A stretch of DNA of 64,000 bases, taken from NCBI GenBank assembly GCA_039881145.1, contig JAYKKI010000007.1, positions 43,376,001-43,440,000 on the forward strand. Reading direction: 5' to 3'. Shown here piece after piece: positions 47,681-59,535 of this stretch (positions within the stretch are counted from its first letter, which is position 1; each line of letters starts with the position of its first letter). Below the pieces are notes generated by a model, which worked only from the letters and a program-made list of their open reading frames with translations, was not told the origin of the DNA and made no database searches. The translations under genes and the position numbers were made by a program. This DNA comes from Druceiella hillmani (taxonomy: Eukaryota; Arthropoda; Insecta; Lepidoptera; Hepialidae).

Positions 47681-48130
47681 ATTCTCGTCGGATCAATTTA
47701 TTTCAACGTAAAATTGCACAACATGGCGCCCTGAAAGCAAAAGGCGCCGTTTACGCCAGACAGCGTTACCCCTTAAGCGCCCGCCCGTTAAGACAGACAC
47801 GCAATACGTTTTCTTTTCTCATTCACTACGGGAAAGTCAATAGTGTAACAACGCACGTTAAACTTCATTATCCGAAACAGCAAACTCGACTTCTGTGAAA
47901 ACGCGAAACGGTTACCCTACGTTAAAACAACCTCGCCCGATGTATCCAGATCTGATTAGGCTAAAGAGCTTTTGCTTGTCTCTTTGTTCTAAGCTTTCGC
48001 CGCTCGCACCTACCTCGCGCTTTGCCGCATGCGAACTTTTCCCTTTGAATATCAGTTTATTTACATAATCCAAATCCCCGGCGCTTGGTGAGCCGCCTGA
48101 AATAGCCGATGAAATAGAATCATCCAGATT
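47681..48130. promoter_or_regulatory. GC-richer island
   Basis: This block is dense in CG-containing words (ggcgccctgaaagcaaaagg; gcgcccgcccgttaagacag; gccgctcgcacctacctcgc), has no long frame, and is flanked by AT-rich DNA. It is a candidate conserved regulatory block. Confidence 0.3.
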
Positions 48131-50525
48131 ATTTTGAAAGTAACCAAATTATGACATATTCTCCCTTTATACCAATTTCATTTTCAGGGTGCTGTTTTTT
48201 TTTTCAAGGCATGTTTATGCACGATGAGTTCTATTTATGGCACTTTGTTGTCAGCTTGATAAAAAATAACTTGAAAAAGAAGAAATCTTTCCAAAGATCC
48301 AATTCAGATAAAACTACGCTGAACTTTTTTTTTATGTCAATCTAGTACAGAGTGAATAGAATATCTAACCGAAGATCATTTCTTACCGTCTAACTTTTGA
48401 AATTAATTCAAATATTAGTGAAAATTTTACTACTTAATTCGTTACTTAAAATATTTACGGGACAAGTAGCATTCAAAATGGCAGTTTTAAAAAAAATTAC
48501 CTTCTTTTTAAAGATTTTATTAACTGTCAATCAACACAAAAAATATGTCCTTAGCAACAATTCTAATTTTTGTATTCTAAAGTCATAAAGATTACTGATT
48601 TTGGTAAATGAGGTTTCAAGCTATTCGTATTAACTACTCGTGCTGCATGATATTTCTGAAAAAGTTAAACGATAGTTGAGAAACCACACTTAGAAACATT
48701 CTAAACACAGCAATAGCAAACATATAAAAACAGAGAATGTAGCGCTGACTGCCGTACCGTACCGTAACTAAACAAATAATTGAATGTATGTACCAATAGT
48801 TTTCCATCAATGTAGAATCTTTTACATACTTGTATTATCCTTAGGTATTACAATTTTCTTGTTATTGCTTTAGGATATAAAGTAATGGTTTCACGAATTT
48901 TATTGATTTTTTTTAAAAGTCTTAAAGGAAGATTTAATTTCCATTTTGACAGCTTTCATTTACGATGAGAAAGTTTCAATATACCTTTCATTAATTTAAA
49001 AAAAAAACTTAATAATTGTTGTGCGTTTTTTCGGTTCAGCTTGACTGATTTTTTTATCTTCTAATCGCTTAATCGTAAGCTTGACTGATCGTTTTATGTA
49101 GTAAACGGAAAAGACTATTATCGTCAGGGACAAGTGACAGTAAAACAAAATAGAAAATAATGTTCTACATAAAATTATATTTTGAAAAAGGTCGTTTTCC
49201 AATAGAGCAAATGAATAACAAACTAAATTAAACGGAAAACTTTCGTTCTTCGTTGCTAAATCAGAATGCTCTGAATATTCTATAAAAAACATGTCATAAA
49301 GTTAATAAAGTCGATTGACAAAAGTGCTAACTTAGTTACGCTTACGAACGTCTTTTTCGTAACTAAAAAGCTTTTGTCGCTTAGTAAAAACTTCTTCTGA
49401 GCAAGTAGAGAGTGCTGAAGATAATATTTGACTTTTATTAATAAAAAATGAATATTCGGTTAAGATTTTGCGAGCACCTGACTTGAGTAAGATCGAGGAC
49501 GAATACATGCATGCTAGATAAATAGTAACATTAACATATTAAAATATTAAAGAAATGTCCAGGTTTTTCAAGATGATCTTTTCCTGGGAAAAACTCAAGT
49601 GAACTGTTTTGGATTGAGTTGAAAGAAAAACTATTTAATTTTATTTTTGTATCAAGTTTATATGTTCAATTTGTAAACAATTAATTGAAAAAAAAATAAG
49701 CACATTTGAATAGTAATATTTTTCATGCCATAATTCAAACACTTTGTGCCGATATTAAGGTTCCAACAATCTAAGAAAATAAAAACTTAATTAAGAGCAA
49801 AACCTACAATTTTTTTACATGAATAAATTTTAATTAAATTACTCCTCAAGCCGGTTTTCGTCCGTTTATGCCACTCATTTTCTTTAATTTTATCGGAATT
49901 TTGAAATGTGTTTCTTTTTTTTGACCTAGACTCACATATAACTCACACAAGAAGTCATAATAGCGTAATTCATACGTAATATTCAAAATTGTCCCAGGGA
50001 CGTCCAATTAATTTCCAATAATAGAACATTTTTCTATAAATATTTTTAAGCCACCAAAACGCTATAAATTACATTCATTGATAACGTTCAACTATTAAAA
50101 GCTATAAAAGTCAGTCCCCTGTGATTTCTTCTCCACAGGTATTTATTAAATAAATATCAACCTCAAATTGCTTATGAAAGGGCCCAGTTGGTAGGGTGAA
50201 AAAAATTAACCCAAAACGCATTAAAAACCTAGAGCGATGTTTTCGAATGGGATTTGTTAGAGTTTATTTTGAGCAAAAAACCAATTTGGGTAGGAAACAG
50301 GGAGATGGTGGGGATGTAGTGCCTCTATCGCTATCTTGATAAATGCCTTCTGGGGAACATCTCAAGAATGGCTGACTCTATGGAGAAGATACTGCAGACT
50401 TTTTTATAACGAAGTTTTTTAAACCAATTACTTTTGATTCGAAAGTAAAACTTTTTTGGTACTATTTCTGATTTATTTCTAACGATTTGTACATACTCAT
50501 GACAAAGTCAATAAAATAAGACCAT
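48131..50525. other. AT-rich non-coding DNA
   Basis: No gene is supported. Frames at 48151-48588 and 48996-49292 are low-complexity and Phe/Leu/Lys-rich. 'gcttgactgat' occurs twice near 49038 and 49079. Confidence 0.4.
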
Positions 50526-50850
50526 TGAAGCTCAATAAACAACCTTCACCCCCGAATTCGACCACACGCACAATTAACCTTGAACCTCACCCTGGACCGA
50601 GATAAGCCCAACTACACACCGCGCGAACACTTCACTAACTCAACACGATCATATATGTAAGTCTTCACCCCATCGAACCCCACGGGTCTTTCAAGACACG
50701 TGGGACCCTCGGGTAGGCGAAGGAGCTAATAAAACTAAACGGTTACGAGGGAAAAATAGAAAGACAAATATTCCGATGTGAAAATAAAGTTATTCCAGGC
50801 GCCAGAAGGCGCGCGATAGGCCCCGGGACATTACGTTTTGGCGAATAAGT
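50526..50850. promoter_or_regulatory. GC-richer island with hairpin
   Basis: The island contains CCCACGGGTCTT and AAGACACGTGGG (about 50680-50705), a 12-bp stem with one mismatch and a 2-bp loop that includes a CACGTG E-box core. Palindromic 'ggcgccagaaggcgc' (about 50797) follows. There is no coding frame. Confidence 0.35.
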
Positions 50851-52800
50851 GTTATTAATATTATTATTGTTTACGAAAGTACAACAGTGAGTAACAATAA
50901 AAAAAGAGAGTTATAAACAATCGAGTGTAATTGCGTACAATTCGAAAGAGACACGCAATCTATAAAATAGCTACGATAAAAGCTTACAAATACAAGAGAA
51001 TTAAAAACTTTTATACTCAAGAAGAATGTGAGATCAATGAAAATCTTATTATGAAGACAGAAATAAGGAATATTGAACTGGGTGGGGCGTGCCCACTGAA
51101 AGGCTACTACACATGGAAATTACCGGTGGTATAATGGAAAACCCCATAAAATTCGAAGAGAATTCGAAGATTCCATACACATTTCGGAAGTTATAAACAT
51201 TTAAGATATAATAGAATTTCTTATTAAATTACAAATGGCGAATAACAATTTAAATTCAACATAATAATATAATTTCTATTAAACTATTTATAAATAATAA
51301 TTTTTCACATCGTAAGTAGGCATTGTGCCTACTGTATCTTTCACCAGTGTACAAACACAGTGCATATTTCAGTTTAAGATTTAAACCTGCCCTACACTAC
51401 TCGCGAAGTTGATCGAAGCTAGATGAAGAGAATAGTATAGAGAGGTACTTCGATTCACTACCTTAAATTATAAAGAAACTATTCTGGGGCTCTAATTATT
51501 ATCCCTTTCAAACAATATCTCAGACACTATACATACAGAATTTAAAAAAATCGTATTACTTAATTTGCCACCTTTTTCAAATATTAACTATTGAGATAAG
51601 TGAGGGTTGTTATGTTTTATATATATGCCAAATTTTAAGTTTCTAGGTCAAGTGGTCTCTAAAAAAACGACTATGACAGATGGACAGACATACACCTGAG
51701 TAATCTTGTAAAAGTTTCGTTTTTCCTTTTCAGATATGGAATCCTAAAAAGAAATTCACGGGTTGTTTATGTTCAAAACAGGCTTAACCTGTGCAATCAT
51801 CCCCTATGTGTACGTGTACTAAGTTCCCTAATATCCTGGGATATTAAAATATGAAAATTTTTAAGTGCTTTCCAGCAAAGTTTTTTCTGGCAATGTTTTT
51901 ATATACAGTACAAATAAAAATTTAGTAATTCATAAATAACAGAACCAGGTGTACTTGTAAGTTTAAAAAAAAACGCCGAAAAGATCCCTTAATCATTGCG
52001 ATGCGGCACCATCATTTTTAAATTCAATTTCCTCGGTTATTAGTTTAATTTTGTAAAGACATATTTGGTCAGACTAACTAGATTACGTAATAACGAAAAG
52101 AAGTCGCACTTTCCTTACGCGTTGCATTTTAGTACACAATGCGGCTCGGAAGGCGTTGCATTTTCCCTGATGTGAAATCATATATAAAAAATGTAAAAAG
52201 CAGTGCATAGATATTCAATCAAATTTTAGGAAACTCAAGTTCGTCTAGGTCTCAGGGTGGTTTATGATTAAAATTCGACAGCTGTGTTCCAGTGTCATGC
52301 GCTTCGATCTTCTTAGTCGCCGTGAGCGTGTGACCGGGAATGAAGCAATAAAATCGGAGTGCTCATTTTGTTTACACAATGCCTCAACTAAATCAACATG
52401 TTTTCGTACCAAGTGTTTTGATACTTTTCCGCATCTACCGATGATTTCACTCTGTACACTAGAGAGAAGCAAAAATTAGTTCTAACGTCACTCACTGCAA
52501 GCACACATTTCTCGTATAGTTCAATTTTATACCATTATATAAGACTATACTTTTTATAACGCACTTTTTCAGCGTCTTCAGGAAGGTTACGTGATTCATT
52601 ACTAAAAATAATTCAATCATAACATTCGTTCAATCTTCTTGTCTATAATGCACTATCATAATTAAATTTACCTATCAACTCAATCTTATATAATAACCAT
52701 AATAGACCACATTTTGCCCACATTATTAAGACTATTTTTTTTTTTCAATTGTATATCGAAAATCTATTTTTGTTACGGATATATCGCCATTTTTGCGTAT
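50851..52800. other. mostly non-coding DNA with a repeat fragment
   Basis: At 51610-51770 the text 'tgccaaattttaagtttcta', 'ggtcaagtggtc', 'gacagatggacagacat' and 'aaagtttcgtttttcctttt' is another copy of the 39.4-kb repeat family. A 67-codon frame ends at 51134 and opposite frames lie at 52245-52479. Neither is recognised. Confidence 0.45.
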
Positions 52801-52804
52801 TTAC

Positions 52805-53002
52805 TGATTTGTAAGAGTATCTAGCGTAACTTGTTAATAATAATAGTATCTAGAATAATTCGTAAGAGTACCTAGCGTAACTTGTTAATAATACTAGTAT
52901 CTAGAGTAATTCGTAAGAGTACCTCGATACTATTATTATTAACGTACTATTATTATTAAGCTCTATTGGCTAATATGTCACCTCGATACTATTATTATTA
53001 AG
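52805..53002. repeat. irregular repeat leader of the 69-bp array
   Basis: 'cgtaagagta.ctagcgtaac' and 'ttgttaataata.tagtatct' are repeated about every 50 bp. The reverse text 'gatactattattattaa' is then repeated twice, giving a local inverted arrangement before the main array. Confidence 0.8.
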
Positions 53003-53395
53003 CTCTATTGGCTAATATGTCACTTGATTTTGTACATAACTATGTAAGCTCTTGTACTCCAAGTAAGAATACTCTATTGGCTAACATGTCACCTGATTTT
53101 GTACATAACTATGTAAGCTCTTGTACTCCAAGTAAGAATACTCTATTGACTAACATGTCACCTGATTTTGTACATAACTATGTAAGCTCTTGTACTCCAA
53201 GTAAGCATACTCTATTGGCTAACATGTCACCTGATTCTGTACATAACTATGTAAGCTCTTGTACTCCAAGTAATCATACTCTATTGGCTAACATGTCACC
53301 TGATTTTGTAAATAACTATGTAAGCTCTTGTACTCCAAGTGAGAATACTATATTGGCTAACATGTTACCTGATTGTGTACATATTTAGACATTCA
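53003..53395. repeat. 69-bp tandem repeat, about 5.7 copies, open in one frame
   Basis: Units start at 53003, 53072, 53141, 53210 and 53279, with a partial unit at 53348, each beginning 'ctctattggctaacatgtca'. Sixty-nine is divisible by three, so one plus-strand frame (53008-53388) stays open through all copies. It repeats a 23-residue unit with core PDFVHNYVSSCTPSKNT. The frame has no ATG before the fourth codon and no signal peptide. No splice context is clear. The open frame is most simply a consequence of the unit length. Confidence 0.92.
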
Positions 53396-53950
53396 AACTA
53401 AATACATTCAGTTAGACACAAATGCCCCTAAATCCGTTACACTAAAAAAACACAATTTCAATAGAGATACATGTTATAGGAAAAAGCGCGCAGACGTTTA
53501 AATTTAACCACATTATAGCCGAGTATTATTTACACAAAAAATCCTGCTCACAAACAGACAACAGTAACAATATTAGTCCGTGACTCAATTATTACAGTAT
53601 TCTCTGTCTTAAGAAATTATTGGAATATTTAGTCTCCTGATATTGACAAGACTTTAAATTTTCCAATATGATTGCAGTAAATTGCCTTAATAAATTATGG
53701 AACTACCCTTGTAAGATCACTTCAAGTATCCGTCTGTCATAATCATTTTTCGCAGAGACCGCGTGACGTAGAAACTTGAAACTTAGACATAGTTATAAAG
53801 CATATAAACATATTAACTCGCATATGTCTCAATAGCTTACACTTAAATATATATCCATATACCGCGACTTTTCAATATTTATATCCTCCATATCATATAC
53901 ATAACAAAATAAATATATAAAAAACCTTCACCATAATAACCCTTCACAAT
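53396..53950. other. AT-rich non-coding DNA
   Basis: No gene or repeat can be supported. Confidence 0.4.
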
Positions 53951-53951
53951 A

Positions 53952-54048
<97 letters not shown>

Positions 54049-54078
54049 TGTGTGTTTGTGTGTGTGTGTGTTTGTGAG
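53951..54078. repeat. (TA)n/(TG)n compound microsatellite
   Basis: A TA run with 'ttta' interruptions is followed by TG/TTTG text. The Tyr-Ile-rich minus-strand frame over it is an artefact. Confidence 0.97.
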
Positions 54079-54744
54079 TCTGTGCAGAACATTTTATTTT
54101 TTTTAACTTCCATATATGTACAGCGCGGGATTATTGTTTGTAAGGTTCGTTCCTTTTTCATAATTTTAGGTAGTATTATATTCAGATATACAAAAAATGT
54201 GCAAAAAAATATGTTGCAATTTATACGAAACTAATGAACTCCGAGTTATAAAAAAAACACAGTTTTCAAAATCTAAGCATATGTTGTAGGAAAACTATAA
54301 CGATGTTTCTAGACGTAATAGTTTTTGAGACATTTGTGAGAACATATATATCCTCCCCCTCTTACTTAATTACATTAGATATTAAATATTTATCACTAGA
54401 AATAATATTTGATGGTGATGTTCACATTAGTGATAGCTTATATGATAAATAAAGTAATTTCACTTCAAACGAACACGGAAACTTCGATGCGAGCGAGAAA
54501 CAGCCTCGCGCTTGATCAGTTTTTCTGCACATTTTCTACTCGTGGGGGAAGTCTACCTCGAGTAACAGTGTCGCGTTAAATTGTGCATACGAAAGATAAT
54601 ATTTGTAATGCATTTAATTGCCCTTATCGCTTATCGTAACGACACAGTTTGTTTAACAAATTATGTACAACATTTGACTTTTTCTGAACTTCGTTATCGT
54701 AAAAGTGCAAGCTCTGCGCAGTTAGCTAGATAAACTCGCTTAAT
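54079..54744. other. non-coding DNA left of the satellite
   Basis: No gene is seen. The part from 54480 to 54744 is GC-richer (gcgagcgagaaacagcctcg) and leads directly into the satellite. Its last bases (gcttaattgattttacatc) are the divergent edge of unit 1. Confidence 0.4.
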
Positions 54745-55886
54745 TGATTTTACATCAGCTACACGCGTCGAGTATTTCTCTTGCACTAATGACGAAGTTG
54801 AAATACAGTTATTTTTATTAAATATTGCTGCTCGCTGCAGTCGCAGTAGCGATGACGTTACTAGTCATACTCCTTCACGCCGTTAACTGATTTTACATCA
54901 GCTACACGCGTCGAGTATTTCTCTTGCACTAATGACGAAGTTGAAATACAGTTATTTTTATTAAATATTGCTGCTCGCTGCAGTCGCAGTAGCGATGACG
55001 TTACTAGTCATACTCCTTCACGCCGTTAACTGATTTTACATCAGCTACACGCGTCGAGTATTTCTCTTTCACTAATGACGAAGTTTAAATATAGTCACTT
55101 TTATTAAATATTGCTGCTCGCTGCAGTCTCAGTAGCGGTGACGTTACTAATCATACTCCTTCACGCCGTTAACTGATTTTACATCAGCTACAGGCGTCGA
55201 GTATTTCTCTTTCACTAATGACAAAGTATAAATACAGTCACTTTTATTAAATATTGCTGCTCGCTGCAGTCTCAGTAGCGGTGACGTTACTAATCATACT
55301 CCTTCACGCCGTTAACTGATTTTACATCAGCTACAGGCGTCGAGTATTTCTCTTTCACTAATGACAAAGTTTAAATACAGTCACTTTTATTAAATATTGC
55401 TGCTCGCTGCAGTCTCAGTAGCGGTAACGTTACTAATCATACTCCTTCACGCCGTTAACTGATTTTACATCAGCTACAGGCGTCGAGTATTTCTCTTTCA
55501 CTAATGACAAAGTATAAATACAGTCACTTTTATTAAATATTGCTGCTCGCTGCAGTCTCAGTAGCGGTGACGTTACTAATCATACTCCTTCACGCCGTTA
55601 ACTGATTTTACATCAGCTACAGGCGTCGAGTATTTCTCTTTCACTAATGACAAAGTTTAAATGCAGTCACTTTTATTAAATATTGCTGCTCGCTGCAGTC
55701 TCAGTAGCGGTGACGTTACTAATCATACTCCTTCACGCCGTTAACTGATTTTACATCAGCTACACGCGTCGAGTATTTCTCTTGCACTAATGACGAAGTA
55801 GTGGAAATACAGTTATTTTTATTAAATATTGCTGCTCGCTGCAGTCTCAGTAGCAGTGACGTTACTAATCATACTCCTTCACGCAG
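54745..55886. repeat. satellite: eight units of 143 bp
   Basis: 'tgattttacatcagctaca' starts units at 54745, 54888, 55031, 55174, 55317, 55460, 55603 and 55746, exactly 143 bp apart each time. The unit has an AT-rich half (ttttattaaatattgctgct) and a GC-rich half with 'cgctgcagtctcagtagcgg', a TGACGT core and 'tcatactccttcacgccgtt'. Outer units (1, 2, 8) share 'acacgcg' and 'cttgcact'. Inner units carry 'ctttcact', and 4-7 also 'acaggcg'. Units 4-7 alternate 'aaagtata' and 'aaagttta', a two-unit higher-order pattern. The last unit has a 3-bp insertion. Confidence 0.97.
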
Positions 55887-57125
55887 TCCCTCTACAAAAG
55901 TGGCAATTTAGTTTATACCGTAAATTGACACTCGTAGTCAAAGTAGCTGGTAAAATTGCTTAGGGCTTGTGGAGTTTCTGAGTTTTTTAAATAACGGATA
56001 GAGCTGCATTTTAAACCCGCAAAATTCGGAGTCATGTGCTTTCATGACTCCTACTTTTGACGAAGTTATTTATATTTATTTCTTAAAAACTAATTATATA
56101 CTTACAGATAAATAATAACTGTTATACTTGCCAAAATCCGGTGTAGTGCGATTCGGACACGCACAACATGGGTTAATTATCTAAGTTACTTGAAATCATA
56201 ACAAAGTTTATTTGTTTGGGTTCTTAAGGTTTTTTTAATTCATAGTGATACTATCTACATTATAAAGTGATAATTCAGAAGTAAGAAAACAAGAAAAAAA
56301 ATTTGTTCGTAACTTACAAACTGTCAGTATTATAGTTTAATATGATGCTTGTGTATCTGTTGATTAAATACAAGATATTTACAACATTAATAAGTATCTA
56401 GATATACAACATTAACAAGATATCTAAATATACAACGGTTTTCGTTTTTTTTAATAATACCACACACGACTAGATAGAAAAAAAGCAAATTATGGCCCCT
56501 CATTTGCACGCAGAAAAAACAATTTTCGACCCTCATTTTGGCGCTTCCTGGAAACAAGAATGTACATAATTTTAATTATTATTTCCGGTTTTGGGTCTAA
56601 GAATAACATAACATGTTTTAAATTTAAGTCTATAACTTATTTCGCTTAAAAGCTAGAAGCTTCCGGCAGACGGATAGACCACATTATTACAGTGATAAGA
56701 TTTTATTTAAAGTGTTCCATTTAAATATATGAAAAGAAGAACGTGGTTTTAAAGCACGTAAAAACAAGAACGGATAAAAAAAACCGCACAATTCTTAATA
56801 AAATCACACAAACAAATAATCGATCATGAACCACTAGGTTACTCCATAACCGCATTCCCGCAGCGGTCAATGGAGTAGAAAAAAATATCAAGGCTGGTCA
56901 GTGGAGAAGAAAAAAATATCAAGGCAAGCGTACAAACACAGGTGAGGATATTTGTATGCATGTATGCTGTAGGATATTCGTAGGCATACGTGACAGAAAC
57001 TATGACTTAATTCTCTCATGTAACTAGGTCTAAGTATCTAGAACTCTTTTACAAAGAGTCATCAAACTGAAGACCGACGGGTTGTTAGTATAATTGTTAA
57101 GTAATTTTAAAAAATGTAAGATCCA
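55887..57125. other. AT-rich non-coding DNA
   Basis: No gene is seen. 'gaaaaaaatatcaaggc' is duplicated at about 56879 and 56910. The stretch at 56640-56690 (ttccggcagacggataga) is a scrap of the gacagacggacag family. Confidence 0.4.
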
Positions 57126-57129
57126 AAAA

Positions 57130-57790
57130 GAATTTAAACTGATTTTTAATGAAGATGGCAAAGGGACCCTCAGTGAAAGCGGCAAAGAGATTCTCAACGA
57201 AGATGGCAAAGATATCCTCAAGGAAGATGGTAAATAGATCCTCAATTAAGATGGTAGAGGGACCCTCAATGAAACCGTCAAAGGGATAACTTTGCCATCT
57301 TCGTTGATAAAAAGGAATTCTCAACGAAGATGGCAAAGTTATCCTCAAGTAAGATGGTAAATGGATCCTGAATGAAGATGGGAAAGGGACCCTCAATGAA
57401 ACCGTCAAAGGGATATCTTTGCCATCTTCCTTGAGAAAAAGGGATACTCGACGAAGATGGCAAAGTTATCCTCAAGTAAGATGGTAAATGGATCCTGAAT
57501 GAAGATGGGAAAGGGACCCTCAATGAAACGGCAAGGAGATTTTCAATGAGAATGGCAAAGATATCCTCAATAAAGGTGATAAATATATCCTCAATTAAGA
57601 AAGCAAAGAAAGCGGAAAGGAGATTCTCAATGAAGATGGCAAAAATATCCTCAATGAAGATGGCGAAGGGATTCCGATGAAGATGGCGAAGGGTTTTCGA
57701 TGAAGATGCTAAAGCGAGCCTGAATAAAGATGGTAAAGAGATTATCGTTGAAGGGGATGGAGAGAAAGGATCCCCAAGTGAATGGAATAT
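57130..57790. repeat. 24-bp minisatellite with inverted blocks
   Basis: The plus-strand unit is 'gaagatggcaaagatatcct' plus 'caan', 24 bp long, so one frame reads an eight-residue motif close to EDGKDILN. Orientation flips within the array: 57291-57307 (TTTGCCATCTTCGTTGA) and 57321-57337 are a perfect 17-bp inverted repeat around a 13-bp loop. A second flip lies at about 57417-57470. A larger block of about 120 bp containing the flip is itself duplicated. Internal stops break every frame, although minus-strand frames of up to 173 codons survive. These read FAIFIEDI-type repeats and are not considered genes. Confidence 0.9.
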
Positions 57791-58735
57791 GACTTCCAAG
57801 TTACTCCTTGCCTAGGTAGATTTGGAAGTTAAATGTGTGAATTCTTCAACTAAATGAGCGGAAGTATAAAGAAAATGTTGCATCTATATTCTCCGTTGTA
57901 GAGAAATTGAATTGTGCTGTAAATAGATGAGTGAATAGCAAGACTAATTTTACCGGCGCAGTATAGCGCTTTATATAGATAGTATTTTAAACAAAAAAAA
58001 GAAAGAAATAGAACTCGCACAACAAGACATTCTTTCACACTTAGATGCGGAAATATAAATTATAATTACTTTTTACTATGTTCATTTAATGTCTAGTGTC
58101 TTTCATGGGCCTAAGACAAAATATGACTCAAACACGATTTCTTTTAAATAATATAAAGTAATAAATCAATAAATATTTGTATTATTACCGTCGAGCCTAA
58201 AACTAATTGAAGAGCAATTCTATGGATTTTTTAAATCTTATATTTCATGTACTTTAGAAAATAGAGAAGGGCGGGGACATCCAATTTTCAGACATATAGG
58301 ATGCAACAAACGCAAATTTTAACTGAGAATTAACTTACTTAAAGCCTCTTTCCAGTGGAATATCTTGTGCATATATCCCTTATAAAGTCTTCTCGTCAAA
58401 ACTATTGCATGAAATAGACCCGCACCCTTTCACACCCTCTCTTCCCTCCATCGGAAATTTGTTTCTTGAAAATTGGAAACGTTATTGATCGTGATTGGGT
58501 GATCATTTTACACCATCTGTACAAATGTTATGCATATAACATTTATAGCTTAAAAATTAGACAGAAACGACGGACAGCCGGCTAACCGAGCTAGAGTAAC
58601 ACGATTTCGTCCGGACTCTCGGGTACAGAACCCCAAAAATACAAAAAATCAATAGCAATTTAACGATCAAATCTATTTTTATGGAAATAAAAATACTTAA
58701 AAAAAAGTTACCAAACCTGATTGAGCATCATTCAA
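57791..58735. other. AT-rich DNA with repeat scraps
   Basis: At 58560-58640 'gacagaaacgacggacagcc' and 'ggactctcgggtacagaacc' then 'ccaaaaa' is another diverged copy of the widespread insect repeat. No gene is supported. Confidence 0.45.
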
Positions 58736-58739
58736 CACG

Positions 58740-59045
58740 TCTGTCGCATAAATTAATATTCATTCCATCATCCAAATGTAACGGGAAGAACGGCAACCCA
58801 AATATCGTTTGACCTCCGACACACATCCTCAATGAGACAAAACAATGATCATCTAGAAAGCCCACGTGACTGATCAGTGCCAACGATGGTAGTCAGCCAG
58901 CACGCGAGCCGTTTGCTACCGGCAAAACACTTGTGGGCCGCGCCGAATCATCGATCTGTTATTTGCACACACGCCAATGTCAACAGCTCGCGAATGAGGT
59001 CACTCTAAACGCACTTTGATCCAGTAGGCCAAATAATTTGCGCTG
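58740..59045. promoter_or_regulatory. GC-richer island with TGACCT/AGGTCA half-sites
   Basis: This non-coding block contains 'gtttgacctccgac' (about 58808), 'cacgtgac' (about 58864) and 'tgaggtcactc' (about 58996), which are nuclear-receptor-type half-sites and an E-box core. It is sharply richer in G+C than its surroundings. The function is inferred only. Confidence 0.32.
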
Positions 59046-59224
59046 AATTATGTAAAAACACTCATTCGTAAAATCGTTCAATGCCGTTTATTTCATTTTA
59101 CGTAGCTCTTTCAAGATCATTTAGATAATTCAAACGTTGATTACTCTTTAGATACGATTAGCAAGACTTTTAACGATGCGCTGGACAAATCGCGTAGTCA
59201 ATGTTGTACTCATGAAAAATAACT

Positions 59225-59535
59225 TTTTAAAGAGTTGTATCAGTTTTTATTTCTAAAAGTGGTTTTCAAAGAATCTTAAATTAGGTTAACTTACCAATTT
59301 AGCAAATTATCCCTGGATGTCAAACGAATATAATAACACTTAAGAGTTTGAGGAATACATTTCATTTTAGGGACGCATGAAGTATTAAAAAGTCGTATCG
59401 GTTTTCATTTCTGAAAGTGGGTTTCAAAGAATCTTAAATTACGTTAACTTACCAATTTAAGAAAATATCCCTAGATGTCAAACGAATATAATAACACTTA
59501 AGAGTTTGAGGAATGAATTACATTTTGGCGCATGA
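59225..59535. repeat. two-copy direct repeat, ~170 bp
   Basis: 'ttctaaaagtggttttcaaa' through 'acacttaagagtttgaggaa' occurs at about 59250-59353 and again at about 59408-59513, with a related 'gcatgaagtat' end. Identity is high. Confidence 0.92.

Noticed and set aside
50931..51134. 67-codon plus-strand frame ending in GGACPLKGYYTWKLPVV
   Set aside because: The tail recalls secreted lipid-binding-like proteins, but the match is a few residues only, the upstream half is low complexity, and no good acceptor precedes it.
52245..52479. Opposed 71-75-residue frames, considered as a mariner transposase remnant
   Set aside because: A loose resemblance to a mariner internal segment could not be extended in any frame, and the motifs expected around the catalytic Asp residues are missing.
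52805..55886. Centromere core
   Set aside because: The arrays are short (0.2-1.1 kb). If the insect is a lepidopteran, its chromosomes are holocentric, so no local centromere is expected.
57278..57799. 173-codon minus-strand frame over the 24-bp minisatellite
   Set aside because: Its residues simply follow the repeat unit. The frame changes meaning where the array flips orientation, and there is no unique sequence or splice context.
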